A DNA stretch of 64,000 nt from Gautieria morchelliformis (lineage: Eukaryota > Basidiomycota > Agaricomycetes > Gomphales > Gomphaceae): the NCBI GenBank assembly GCA_015179125.1, contig WHVA01000134.1, positions 170,194 to 234,193 of the forward strand, given 5' to 3'. Below are positions 1 to 9,335 of this stretch, piece by piece (position 1 is the stretch's first letter; every line of letters starts with the position of its first letter). The position numbers were made by a program, and so were the translations under genes. The notes under the pieces are model-generated. The model saw nothing but the letters and a program-made list of their open reading frames with translations, made no database searches and was not told the origin of the DNA.

Positions 1-341
1 ACCTTCTGACATGTTGTCTCAGCTCTTTGTATAAAACCCAGTCATGTGTGCCTCTGTTCTGCAATCACATAATTGACTTTGATATGTGACTCCCTTTGCA
101 CTGTTTCCTGTTCTTACCACAGCAAGTACTTGCAAGGCCTCTGTCTCTCTGACCTCTGCCTTCCAACTTGATTTCTGATATCCAACTTAACTCAATTCTT
201 GAACCCTTACTACTTCAGTTACAATACTCAACCTCTTCCAACTTCCAATCTCAGATCTCAAAAATACTTAGGATGATAGTTGGGGGTGCAACATATAAGT
301 TGAAGCTGCAGTCCCTTTAGATCCAAACCTGATACATAACA
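1..341 (+). repeat. LTR end fragment, same family as the solo LTR at 38034-38684
   Basis: Positions 1-341 match the reverse complement of the left half of the solo LTR at 38034-38684. Shared landmarks are the TATA-like stretch TTTGTATAAAA near 24-37 and the tail GGGGGTGCAACATATAAGTT. The copy ends in ATACATAACA, so the CA terminus lies at 341. It is cut by the window edge, so I cannot tell whether it is a solo LTR or the end of a full element. No coding sequence was seen. Confidence 0.75.
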
Positions 342-1062
342 GGTAATGACTCTCCACATTTCTCCCATGTCTCATATCCCCTACCTCACATGTAGTGTGT
401 CCTTGCCTGTAGTGTGTCATCACACTTTATCTGTCCTCACACGTATTGCATCCTCACATGGAGCATGTCCTCACATGTGGCATGTCCCCACACGTAGTGT
501 GTCCCCAAGCATAGTGTGCGTAGTGTGTCTCCACATGTAGCATGTCTCCATATGTAGTATGTCCCCACATGCAGTACAGTGTGCATGGCATGTCCCACAT
601 GCATAACATGTCCCTCAAGTATTTTGTGTGTAGCATGTCCCTGGTTTGTAGCATGTGCCCAAACATAGTGTGTCCCTAAATTATAGCATGTGTGTCCCCC
701 ATGCATAGTGTGTCCACATGTGTAGCATGTCCCTACATGTAGTGTGTGTAGCATCTCCCTCAAGTATAGTGTGCAAAGTGTGTCCCCAATGCATAACATG
801 TCCCCCAAGTATAGTGTGCATAGCATGTCCTTTGTTTGTAGCGTGTCCCCCAAGTATAGCATGTGTAGAATGTCCCTTGTTTGTAGTGTTTTCCCCTGTA
901 GTGTGTCCCATGTTTGTACTGTGTCCCCCAAGCATAGTGTGTCCCCACATATAGTGTGCACATCCCCATGCATAGCATGCATGTTAGTGTGTGTAGCATG
1001 CCCCTCAAGTATAGCATGCATAGCATGTCCCAATGGCATGTGTAGCATATCCCCAAGGGCTT
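342..1062. repeat. Degenerate 17-bp minisatellite (block A)
   Basis: Variants of a 17-bp unit such as AGTGTGTCCCCACATGT repeat imperfectly across about 700 bp. Because the array is C/T-rich on one strand and almost free of stop codons, long low-complexity open frames appear on both strands, for example 437-1096 on the minus strand; these are repeat artefacts. The same unit forms a better-ordered array at 2701-3490. Confidence 0.85.
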
Positions 1063-1925
1063 CAAAGTGAAGCGAGCAGGGGCTGTTACTTATCATTAAC
1101 TTTTCGCAAACTCAGGGACATGTATCAATATCTATTTTTCAAAAAATGTCAAAATAAATGTCCAGTACATTTAAGCTGAAGTTGTTATTAATTTTAGCAG
1201 AGTCAAGATTATCTATTTTTGAAAAATGTCAAAAAAATGCACTGTACATTTAAGCTAACAATTTTCACAAAGTCAGGATAATTTATTGACATCTATCTGC
1301 GAATAAATGTCAAAAAAGTACAGTACATTGAAGCAGAGGCTGTTATTAATGCCCAGCCAAAGCCAGAGAAGCCCTGAGACTGACAGAGAAACCCAGAGCC
1401 CAGCCAAAGCCATAGTAAGCCAGCCACCAGTATAGCCAGAGAGGAGTGGCTGGTAAGTGGCTTTACAGTAAATAAAACAATAAAACAAACCACATTTAAA
1501 AGCAGAATCTATTGTCATTGATTTTAGAGGAAACTTATTGATGTCAATTTTCGAAAAAAAACCTGAAAAATATTGATATTAAAATACATTTTTTTCTGCA
1601 GTCTTTGGATGTTATTTAAATCTATTTTTGAAAAAGATCACAAAAATATAATGCAAATGTGACAATACTATATGATGAGAAAAAAAGGAACTAATAAAAT
1701 TACCAACACCAATAAAATAAAATACATGGCAATGCATTAAAAAAAGATATTACCTAGCAATAGAAAGCCAGCCAAGCCAATAGATAGCCAGCCAGCCAAA
1801 GCAATAGACAGCCAGCCAGCTACAGGAGGAGACAGCACACAGAGCAGACAGCACACAGAGCAGCCAGCACACAGAGGGGACAGCAGACAGAGCACACAGC
1901 AGAAAGAGGAATCGCCGGTTGGGCA
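1063..1925. repeat. AT-rich imperfect tandem repeats downstream of minisatellite A
   Basis: A unit of roughly 85-120 bp recurs at least four times. It contains a run like TTTTTGAAAAAATGTCAAAA, then CAGTACATTTAAGC, then GTTGTTATTAATTTTAGCAAAGTCAGGATAA. It passes into GCCAGCCA-rich sequence and a CACACAGAGCAG short repeat at 1785-1905. No gene was seen. The arrangement is repeated at 3490-4130. Confidence 0.75.
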
Positions 1926-2210
1926 GGTTCCTAGTGTTCCCTCCTTACCGTGCGGCCTTTATACCGCGCGCGCGTCGTGCACGGACCATGCTCGTACGCT
2001 GTCGCGAACGTGTCACGTGACCGCTGCTCAGCGTTCGAGCTCGCGGCTGCGCCGCTCGCGCGCTCCAGGTTCACGCCGGTCTGCCGGTCACGTGACCGCT
2101 GCGCAGCGTTGGTGCTCGCGGCTGCGCCGCTCGCCGCTGACATAAGTTTTACGTAATATTATTTGTAAGCGCGCCCACAACCTCCCACCGTGCTACTTTC
2201 ACCTATAGGA
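1926..2210. repeat. GC-rich end of composite repeat unit A
   Basis: This segment is rich in GCGC and carries two GTCACGTGAC palindromes, near 2012 and 2086. It ends with TTTTACGTAATATTATTTGT followed by GCGCGCCCACAACC. The same end closes unit B near 4320-4370, which defines the right boundary of the duplicated unit. No coding signal was seen. Confidence 0.65.
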
Positions 2211-2700
2211 ACTAGGTGGGTACCCGCGCTTCGCCCAGGGGTGTAGGTCAAGCGCCTTGGTAAGGTCAAATGCATAAGTAAGGTCAAGTGAATCAGTAAG
2301 GTCAAGTGAATCAGTAAGTTCAAGTGCATTGGGGTAAATAGGATCATGCAAAATATATCCCTGATCATATAGTATCATGAATCATGTATGCACCCATGGA
2401 ACAGCCGAACATGCAGAGCTCTCTCTCGACCTCTGGGATGGGCCTCCCAGCGACTCTAGACATGAAAGTGGTAATAGTCTTGACTGAATCATCAGAGATT
2501 ATAAGATTGCACCTATTGTCATAATCCACAGGTTTCAAAGCTTGTGCATTGTGAAATAGATCCAATAGTGATCTTGGGGATCCTGAATTTTGACAATGTG
2601 GTTATATCGATATGCCAGCTGATCCTCGGGTGACACTCTCACAGGACCAGAAACAATACCAAAATCAGAAATGGGGGAAGACCGAAAGTGCAGTTGGATA
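2211..2700. repeat. Spacer with a short GGTCAAGTGAATCAGTAA tandem repeat
   Basis: About four to five copies of an 18-19 bp unit (GGTCAAGTGAATCAGTAA and variants) lie at 2247-2340. The rest to 2700 has no convincing gene; the small minus-strand ORF at 2365-2565 resembles nothing I know. The spacer separates the two composite repeat units. Confidence 0.6.
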
Positions 2701-3490
2701 GCATGTCCTCACACGTAACGTGTCCTCACAGGTACCATGTCCCCACATGTAACGTGTCCTCACAGGTAGCGTGTCCCCACACGTAACATGTCCTCACAGG
2801 TAGCGTGTCCCCACATGTAACGTGTCCTCACAGGTAGCGTGTCCCCACACGTAACGTGTCCTCACAGGTAGCGTGTCCTCACAGGCAGCGTGTCCCCACA
2901 CGTAACGTGTCCTCACAGGTAGCGTGTCCCCACACATAACGTGTCCTCACAGGTAGCATGTCCCCACACATAACGTGTCCCCACTCCCCACACATAACAT
3001 GTCCTCACAGGTAGTGTGTCCCCGCACATAACGTGTCCTCACAGGTAGCATGTCCCCATACATAACGTGTCCTCACAGGTAGCGTGTCCCCGCACGTAAC
3101 GTGTCCTCACAGGTAGTGTGTCCCCGCACGTAACGTGTCCTCACAGGTAGTGTGTCCCCACACGTAACGTGTCCTCACAGGTAGTGTGTCCTCGCACATA
3201 ACGTGTCCCCACTCCCCACACGTAACATGTCCTCACAGGTAGTGTGTCCCCGCACATAACGTGTCCTCACAGGTAGCATGTCCCCACACATAACGTGTCC
3301 TCACAGGTAGCGTGTCCCCGCACGTAACGTGTCCTCACAGGTAGTGTGTCCCCGCACGTAACGTGTCCCCACAGGTAGCGTGTCCCCACATGTAACGTGT
3401 CCTCACAGGTAGCGTGTCCTCACAGGTAGCGTGTCCTCGCACGTAACGTGTCCCCACAGGTAGCGTGTCCTCACACGTAACATGTCCTCA
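2701..3490. repeat. 34-bp higher-order minisatellite (block B)
   Basis: A 34-bp unit made of two diverged 17-bp halves, AACGTGTCCTCACAGGT and AGCGTGTCCCCACACGT, alternates about twenty times. Local irregularities include repeated CCCCACTCCCCACAC inserts near 2980 and 3205. The array is much more regular than block A, which fits more recent expansion or homogenisation. Confidence 0.9.
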
Positions 3491-4372
3491 CACATATCAG
3501 GGACATGTATCAGTATCTATTTATATAGACATAAATAAAATAGCAAAAGAAACCACATTTAAGCAGCTGTTGTCATTAATTTTAGCAAAGCCTGGATAAT
3601 TTATTGATATCTACCTTTTGAAAAAATGTCAAAAAATGTACAGTACATTTACCCTGAAGCTGGTATTAATTTTAGCAAAGTCAGGATAATTCATTGATAT
3701 CTATATTTATTTTTCAAAAAAAGATAATAAAAAACACACTACATTAAAACAGAAGTTGTTATCAACTTGAGCAAAGTCAGTATAAGTTATTGATATCCAT
3801 TTGCGAAAAAATGTCAAAAAAATTTACAGGATAGTTAAGGTGGCTGAGGTTAGCCAGTTAGATTTATTGATGTCTATTTGCGAAAAAATATCAAAAAAAA
3901 TGTACAGGATATTTAAGTTGGCAGTGATTAAGGTTAGCAAGTTAGATTTATTGATGTCTATTTGCGAAAAAAATATCAAAAAAATATACAGGACATTGAA
4001 GCAGAAGCTGGTGTCAATTCACAGCCAGAGAAGCCCAGAGACACCCAGAGACACACACAAAGACACCCAGAGCCCAGCCAAAGCAATAGTAAGCCCACCA
4101 GTACAGCCAGAACACAGGAAGACACCAGTGGGGAGTGCGGTGATGCAGCATCGCTCTCTTTATACCGAGCGAAGGGTCGTGCACGGACCACCCTCGCGTA
4201 TGGTCACGATGACTGCGAACCGGTCACGTGACCTGGGACGCTGCTGCGCAGCGTCAATGGTCTGGCCTGGGCCAGGGGCCTAGGGCTCGCGGCTGCGCCA
4301 CTCGCTCCGCTGACCTAATTTTTACGTAACATTATTTGTCAGCAGTGCGCCCACAACCCACCGTGCTCGTTT
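3491..4372. repeat. AT-rich repeats and GC-rich end of composite repeat unit B
   Basis: This repeats the order seen at 1063-2210: AT-rich units with TTGATATCTATTTGCGAAAAA, then GCCAGAGAAGCCC, then a GC-rich end with GGTCACGTGACC near 4217, then TTTTACGTAACATTATTTGT and GCGCCCACAACCCACCGTGCT. The plus-strand open frame at 3801-4283 runs through the repeats and shows no domain. Confidence 0.7.
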
Positions 4373-4564
4373 AACTCTTAGATGGCGGTTGGCACACCCA
4401 AGCCTTCGTATTCTGAGGCGGTTTGTGTAAGCCCTTATTTGTTGAGGCCTCAATATTCTCATTCTACCCGGGGAGGTCACTCGGTATTGGAAAGCTGTTG
4501 GAGCTATTCCAGGAGTTGGTTTTCAGGGAAGCTGGAGTTGAAGAGTGCTTCGATTAAGGAGGTG
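4373..4564 (+). other. Possible pol 3' tail upstream of an LTR
   Basis: No domain is recognisable. The last bases, CGATTAAGGAGGTG, match the purine-rich CGATTAAGAGGGTA that precedes the second LTR at 5706. The segment may therefore be the 3' remnant of another element of the same family whose LTR is shared with the gag-only element to the right. Confidence 0.3.
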
Positions 4565-4665
4565 TGTTGGAGTTTGTAATCTTCGCTGTATTTTGTGGGG
4601 CGCTCTCGGCACCTAATAAGACCTAAGCGTTTTTTCCTACTGCGACCACCCCGTAAACTTCTACA

Positions 4666-4678
4666 GGTTATGGGCCCC
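4666..4678 (+). promoter_or_regulatory. Primer-binding site, initiator tRNA-Met anticodon type
   Basis: GGTTATGGGCCCC directly abuts the 5' LTR. It is complementary to GGGGCCCATAACC, the anticodon stem-loop of initiator tRNA-Met. This is the half-tRNA priming mode known for copia-like elements. The same site occurs in the copia elements at 9114 and 28629. Confidence 0.6.
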
Positions 4679-4819
4679 GCCCGTTCGCTTTAGTTAAACA
4701 ATAGGCCCCTCGGGATTGTAAGACGTGCTCCCCCTGTTGTTTGTTGGGGTCGAGAGGGTATCTCCCGTTGCACCATAAAAGCCCTGTATCGACTACAGGC
4801 CGAATCAAAATTCTTCGCC

Positions 4820-5682
4820 ATGCCTGCCGGCGATTCATTATTCTTGAAACTCTCGGACTCGAACTATATTGACTGGAAGTATCAGATGGAGGCCTACCTG
4901 ACTACAAAGGACTTATGGGATGTTGTGGATGGCACAGAGGAGAGGCCCACTGGATCTACATCCTCAAAGACCGTTAAGGCATGGATAAAAAAGCAGAGGT
5001 TAGCACGTGCTGAGATAATCCTTCAGTCGAACCTGGTCAGCTCCCGCACACGCGCTTCGATGACCCAAAGGATATTTGGGAAAACCTTGAGAAGGTTCAC
5101 CGAGCCCGCGGTTTCGCGACACGTCTGTCACTACAATGACGCTTCCTCTCGATGAGAAAGGATGACACTCAAACGATGCGCGCCTGTATCGCAGCTGTGA
5201 GGCACCTTGCACATGAACTCACCGAGGCAGGCACCAAGGTCACCGACGACGACACCATCGTAGTCCTCACGCTAGGTTTGCCACCAACATACGAGAACTT
5301 TGTTATCACGCTGGATGCCACCCCTGATGACCAACTCAGCCTTGACCTGGTCATAACACGCCTCCTAAACAAGGAATCGCGACAACTAATGGTAAACGAC
5401 GTGGAACTACATCATGACACGGTTCTCTACGCAAAGAGAAAGGCCATGAAACGAAATGTTACCTGTTTCCGGTGCGGAAAGTGAGGCCACATGCGCGGAG
5501 ACTGCCCAGATAGGATACGCGACCACTCGGCCTCTAGCGATGATTCGACCACTTCGTCAGATGAGGATCAGAGGAGAAAAGAGAAGATGGACCGGAAGCA
5601 GAGGAAGAAAAAGGAAAAGGAGAAATTGGTAAAGGAAGTTACTCAGGCTGCTTTTGCGTGCTATGCTGCATCAGACAACTAA
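4820..5682 (+). pseudogene. Copia-type Gag with zinc knuckle, broken
   Basis: The frame starts MPAGDSLFLKLSDSNYIDW and has the WDVVDG motif typical of copia Gag N-termini (UBN2/DUF4219 type). The middle is read from two frames: a shift near 5030-5150 separates 4820-5155 from 5152-5682. A TGA at 5482-5484 falls inside the CX2CX4HX4C zinc knuckle (CFRCGK, stop, GHMRGDC). A lysine-rich C-terminal tail ends near 5680. Gag would form the particle shell and bind element RNA. The product resembles the gag at 23235-23988 in layout (WDVVDGTE, HRARGFATRL) but differs in sequence. With a frameshift and a nonsense codon it is not functional. Confidence 0.7.
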
Positions 5683-5791
5683 CTCGTTACTCGATTAAGA
5701 GGGTATGTTGGAGTTTGTAATCTCGTTAGTTAAGCTAGTTACAGTTGCTTAGTAATACGCTGCCGTTTTCGTCCCTACTGCGATCTCTACA

Positions 5792-5989
5792 ATATGTACC
5801 CTTATTGCCTCTGAGACACGCACCAGCTGTACTTACGAAGACGGCCGAGTACTTGAACATCGACAGGCGCTTCACATTGACGCCGGGAACACGTGGGCGC
5901 CGTGTCAGGTCCGACGGCGGTGCCTCTTGTCGTCGTTTTCTATCTACCACCCACCTCGAACACTGTGCACGACAACGTTGAGGGCACTG
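5792..5989. other. No recognisable gene
   Basis: This lies between the truncated second LTR and the NLR-like fragment. ORFs here are short and unlike anything I know. The sequence may belong to the NLR copy's 5' region, but I cannot show it. Confidence 0.4.
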
Positions 5990-6980
5990 TGACAGCACCG
6001 TAAGTCCACGATCGTTTCTTTAGTGAGCCAACTGGTCACTCTCCGCCCAGAAATATTCCTGCAGGAATCAAAGTTGCTGGAAAGACTCTTTCGTTTGCGC
6101 TGCCCATTGCACTGACTTTTGGCCATTGACAACAGGCCTGAAATTCGAGCACCTTCCCACTGTCGAACTGCTCTCTATATGTCCTAGTAACTACTACGTA
6201 AAACTCTTTGTCGATAAGGATGTGAAGAAGACTGCGTTACCTGCGAGCGGAAGTACTGCGTCGTGGGATGATTCGTTCTATTTGTGCGTTTAATCCCCGT
6301 GTTATCTTCACATAGATCTTAAATCCCTGCCCAGCAACGACTTGAATGGGGGTTCCGTATTAGGAATCGATGTCTACGGGCACCGTATCTTTACACGTGA
6401 TTACTACATAGGCGGCGGGATGGAAAGCATTGAGTCGCTGCTTGCAAAAGGAGCAACTGCAGGTCAGTCCTTTTCCCTCGTCGACGGAATGCACGTGTAA
6501 TCATCGACCACGGCAGGCGTTGCTCGCACACTGCGTAAATACCACGACGCAGGGAACATGCGTGAGGTACTAACTGCCCTAGAGTTCACCCTCACATCTT
6601 TCGCGACGTCCGACGAGGCGCGGAAGGTCCAGTTGAACAAAGCCGTCAGCGGAACAAGGGTGGTCGATGATATGAACCCGCCGCCGTCTCTAATTCCTTG
6701 GGTACGGAATATAGTAAACTGGGTCACTTCGACCACCAATACTATCCAAGGTACAGTTCAAACACCGGGGGTCTCTCAGGTCATCTCATTGACACGGTGT
6801 GTTTTAATCCTAGGTCCATCCTGGTTCTTGCTCACACGGTACATCTATGACATACATTAACAGGACAGACATGGCTGACATCTGCGGTTGACTCTATTAG
6901 ACAATCATTGCTGAGATGGACCGGAATGATAGGATCCATGGTCTGGCGTTATTGGAGACACCTATGCATTCGTCCATCTG
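5990..6980 (+). pseudogene. NLR N-terminal fragment, paralogue of the gene at 41733-45975
   Basis: Translated pieces align with the N-terminus of the larger minus-strand NLR. A C2-like stretch (VAGKTLSFAL near 6070) matches VAGKDLSFAL in the other copy. A later exon (SVLGIDVY...SLLAKGATAG, 6345-6460) is followed by a GT-AG intron near 6461-6512. The exon at about 6513-6750 (LRKYHDAGNMREVLTALE, then TSFATSDEA) matches the large copy's region at 45250-45490. A short exon near 6898-6930 has TIIAEMDRNDRI. Several in-frame stops interrupt the C2-like part. No NACHT or WD40 follows; at about 6975 the sequence switches to an unrelated dispersed repeat. This is a truncated, decayed paralogue. Confidence 0.65.
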
Positions 6981-7640
6981 GCAGCAGTGGGAGAGAACCT
7001 CGGATTCTAAGGGGATCGATAAGTTGGAGCCCGAGTGGCGAGCTTCGAAGACAAAGCAAGGGGAACACGAAGGACCCGAGCGGGTGCATCCCTTGGGGTG
7101 CGTTCTCATTCATGCTACACTTTGCGTTCCTTTCCTGTCCCTCTGTCTCCCCATGGTCCCTTTTGCGTTTCCTTTGTGTCCCTCTTTGGATTCTCTTTGC
7201 GATGCGTGTCTTATTCGGATAGTCCTTTGTGACATCCAATTCGAGACGTGTGCAATGACTGGTTGAGATGTTTTTATTTGTGAGTCTTGACGCACGTCTC
7301 CAAGTTCCGGTATACTCCAGCGTCACCTATGCGTTGCGCGCGATGGGAAATTATGCTGTGAACGTGTGCCACTCAGCGTGATAAGAAGGACGTCTAACAG
7401 CAGAGATCAGGCACACTTTGGGTCACATTGCGGATATGTATGACACACTGACCATCGACGCGATGCGGGTGTATTTGGAGACAAGCGTTGGAGGCCATCT
7501 TCGGCACGAATGGTATGCGGACAAGCTAAAGTCATGGAAGGGGGTCTATCAACAGGCGATGCAGAATCCGTCGCGTTGGTTCAACTCCATAGGATGCGAG
7601 TGTGTGATGGGTTCGATTCAGGACTCCGGAGACTGTTGTG
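6975..7640 (+). pseudogene. Duplicated exons of an unknown gene (copy of 24640-25650)
   Basis: This stretch is the reverse complement of sequence at 24640-25650. The best-conserved exon encodes ADMYDTLTIDAMRVYLET and then LRHEWYADKLKSWKG, and matches the minus-strand exon at 25095-25280 residue by residue with only a few changes. A second shared exon (about 7545-7630) has GDAESVALVQL. Exon order is the same in both copies. I do not recognise the family. Stops and frame changes outside these exons suggest both copies are broken. Confidence 0.45.
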
Positions 7641-8600
7641 CGCGATGGACCGTCAGCCAGGAGGGGGTTGCACATCCGATGTACTGTCGATGTGCTGCCT
7701 GCCCGTATAGTGCATGTCTGTCACGGAAGGTCGTTCTTCGTAAACATCATCACTATCCCTCACCTCAAGGCTCCTCAGTAAGTCAGTTAAATCGCCACGT
7801 GTGACGAGTTGCAACCGAATCGAGGGTCATGTGGCACCGCGCGCTGCCGGGAGCCGAGAATAGAAACAGGGCGCTGGATTCGAAGATCGGAACAAGCGAG
7901 CGCTTCTCGGATTGCAAGCTTCGGGGCTTCTGCTTCCTACGCTGATGCGTGCCTTGTGGCGTTAGCAGCGAAGTGGTCTGCGGGCTTCTGGTGATGGGTT
8001 GATCGACAGGTTGGTCTTGCAATGCTTCTGGGCTTCTGCTTCATAAGATGCGTGCCTTGTGGCGTGGCATGCCTGCGCGCTTGACGTGAATCGAGCCCAT
8101 ATGGGTATAGGATCAATACGTCTGATGCCCGATTGATCACCGAGCGATCACTTTGATCAGCATCAACGTCCTCCGGTGAGTTCTTCCCTGCGCATGACGG
8201 CCACGTGTCCCGAGCTCCGCGTTCCTGATCTTACGTCACTTCCTCGCTTCTTCTCTTCTCTTGGTAACTTGCCCCACCGGCGCTTCTGTCCCTGTTGTCG
8301 ATCGGAAGTTGGCGCTGGGTGCTTCCATTAATTGCCTTGTCAACTGCTTCTGTCGTTTATAAGCGCCGGTATATCCGGAATACCCGAAATTCTGGTAGCG
8401 GCGCCTACCGACACGTCGCGTCACGTGGCCTACTGGTTACGGGCTGCGTAAATCACATACTGCTAGTGCTCCGTGCTCAAACGTCCCTATGTATCATATA
8501 TTAGATACATATCCGACACCTTTCTATCATGGTGACGATGAATACCGAACCCCTGAACGACGAAATGTGGGATGGACCATAGCCCGCACCACGTCCATCT
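7641..8600. repeat. Rearranged pieces of the dispersed repeat
   Basis: 7641-8110 matches the reverse complement of 14830-15330, with landmarks CGTCAGCCAGGAG, TGCATGTCTGTCAC and the downstream GCTGCCGGGAGCCGAGAATAG. 8150-8420 matches 26740-26990 (TTGGTAACTTGCC, GTCGATCGGAAGTTGGCGCTGG). The two pieces are not adjacent in the other copies, so this is a deleted or rearranged derivative. 8420-8600 shows nothing recognisable. Confidence 0.55.
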
Positions 8601-8960
8601 CCCCACTTAGAATGCATTCAATTTTCGAGGATGGTGCAGGGCGCCGAGGAGTGCATGCTTCTAGTTGGAGGACGTGCTTCTCGAGGCCATCCGCTGGTAG
8701 GCATCTGGGTGCGTGTGCAGCCCCCATTCCCGCCCCTCCATCCATCCGGTCCTCACCCGCCTTCTCCTTTATCTCTCGTGCCTCATACATGCCTGATGTA
8801 GCACTGGCATCCGTCCCTGTGCTGCTCGTACAGCCTCCTGACACGGCATATGTTGCGATGCGGCCGTGCTCTTGGCTGCTCGTGGCCAAAGGCTACTTCT
8901 CAACGGAGTCGGTGCGAGGCGTGAAAGACAATTTGTAGACTCGAACTTGAAGCGCATCCT
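8527..8960 (-). pseudogene. Exon of an unknown gene in the dispersed repeat
   Basis: The minus-strand frame reads through SSQEHGRIATYAVSGGC and matches the plus-strand exon at about 27150-27310 (SSQEHGRIVTYAVSGGC). Upstream both copies share VRVxKLxFTPRxDSVEK. The start is probably an intron acceptor, since TCTACTCACAG precedes the exon in the 27150 copy. This copy has a TAG where the other has Trp. The sequence ends at the copia insertion point (9113). I do not recognise a family. Confidence 0.4.
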
Positions 8961-9113
8961 TGTCTCCACTGCGAGTAGGTGTCTGTAACTATCTAGTGTG
9001 CATGGAGAGGAGCAAGAAGTAAAACCAAATATAAAAAAGGATTGCAGACAGCGAGAAAAATCTAGAACAGAAAGTGCGAACGTGCCTCCACAGAGTGCGC
9101 ACACGCAAGGGGT

Positions 9114-9335
9114 TGTGGAACGAAGGAGATATAATGATCTGATATTCCTACGATCTGTACAAGATCATCTGTCCTTATATACTAATTATGATGTTCCTAT
9201 ATTACCAATCTCTTCGAGCTGCTGTGCCGATGCGATGCCGGTGCACCAGTAACCCGGGGTCGAGAGCGATCTCGAACCTCCGGCTAAATGCGTGCCGGCT
9301 CTGCCTCGGCGGTGTCATCGTCCCGATTACTAACA
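9114..9335 (-). repeat. 3' LTR of copia copy 1
   Basis: 222 bp, bounded by TG and CA and preceded by GGGGT. It is near-identical to 13312-13533. The polyprotein stop codon lies inside it (9284). Confidence 0.92.

Larger units (their letters stand above)
4565..5791 (+). mobile_element. Decayed gag-only Ty1/copia-type LTR element
   Basis: Two short related sequences beginning TGTTGGAGTTTGTAATCT and ending CTACA lie at 4565-4665 and 5706-5791. They flank a leader and a gag reading frame. The first is followed at once by GGTTATGGGCCCC (4666-4678), complementary to the anticodon stem-loop of initiator tRNA-Met. A purine-rich tract precedes the second LTR. There is no room for protease, integrase or reverse transcriptase, so the copy is non-autonomous. 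No matching target-site duplication was found. Confidence 0.6.

Noticed and set aside
342-1062. Telomere or subtelomere array
   Set aside because: The unit is not TTAGGG-like and both sides continue into ordinary sequence.
437-1096. 219-codon minus-strand ORF rich in His, Thr, Met and Gly
   Set aside because: It lies wholly within the 17-bp minisatellite, and open frames exist on both strands for the same reason. It is a repeat artefact.
342-3490. CRISPR-like regular repeats
   Set aside because: The units are directly tandem with no unique spacers, and the genome is eukaryotic.
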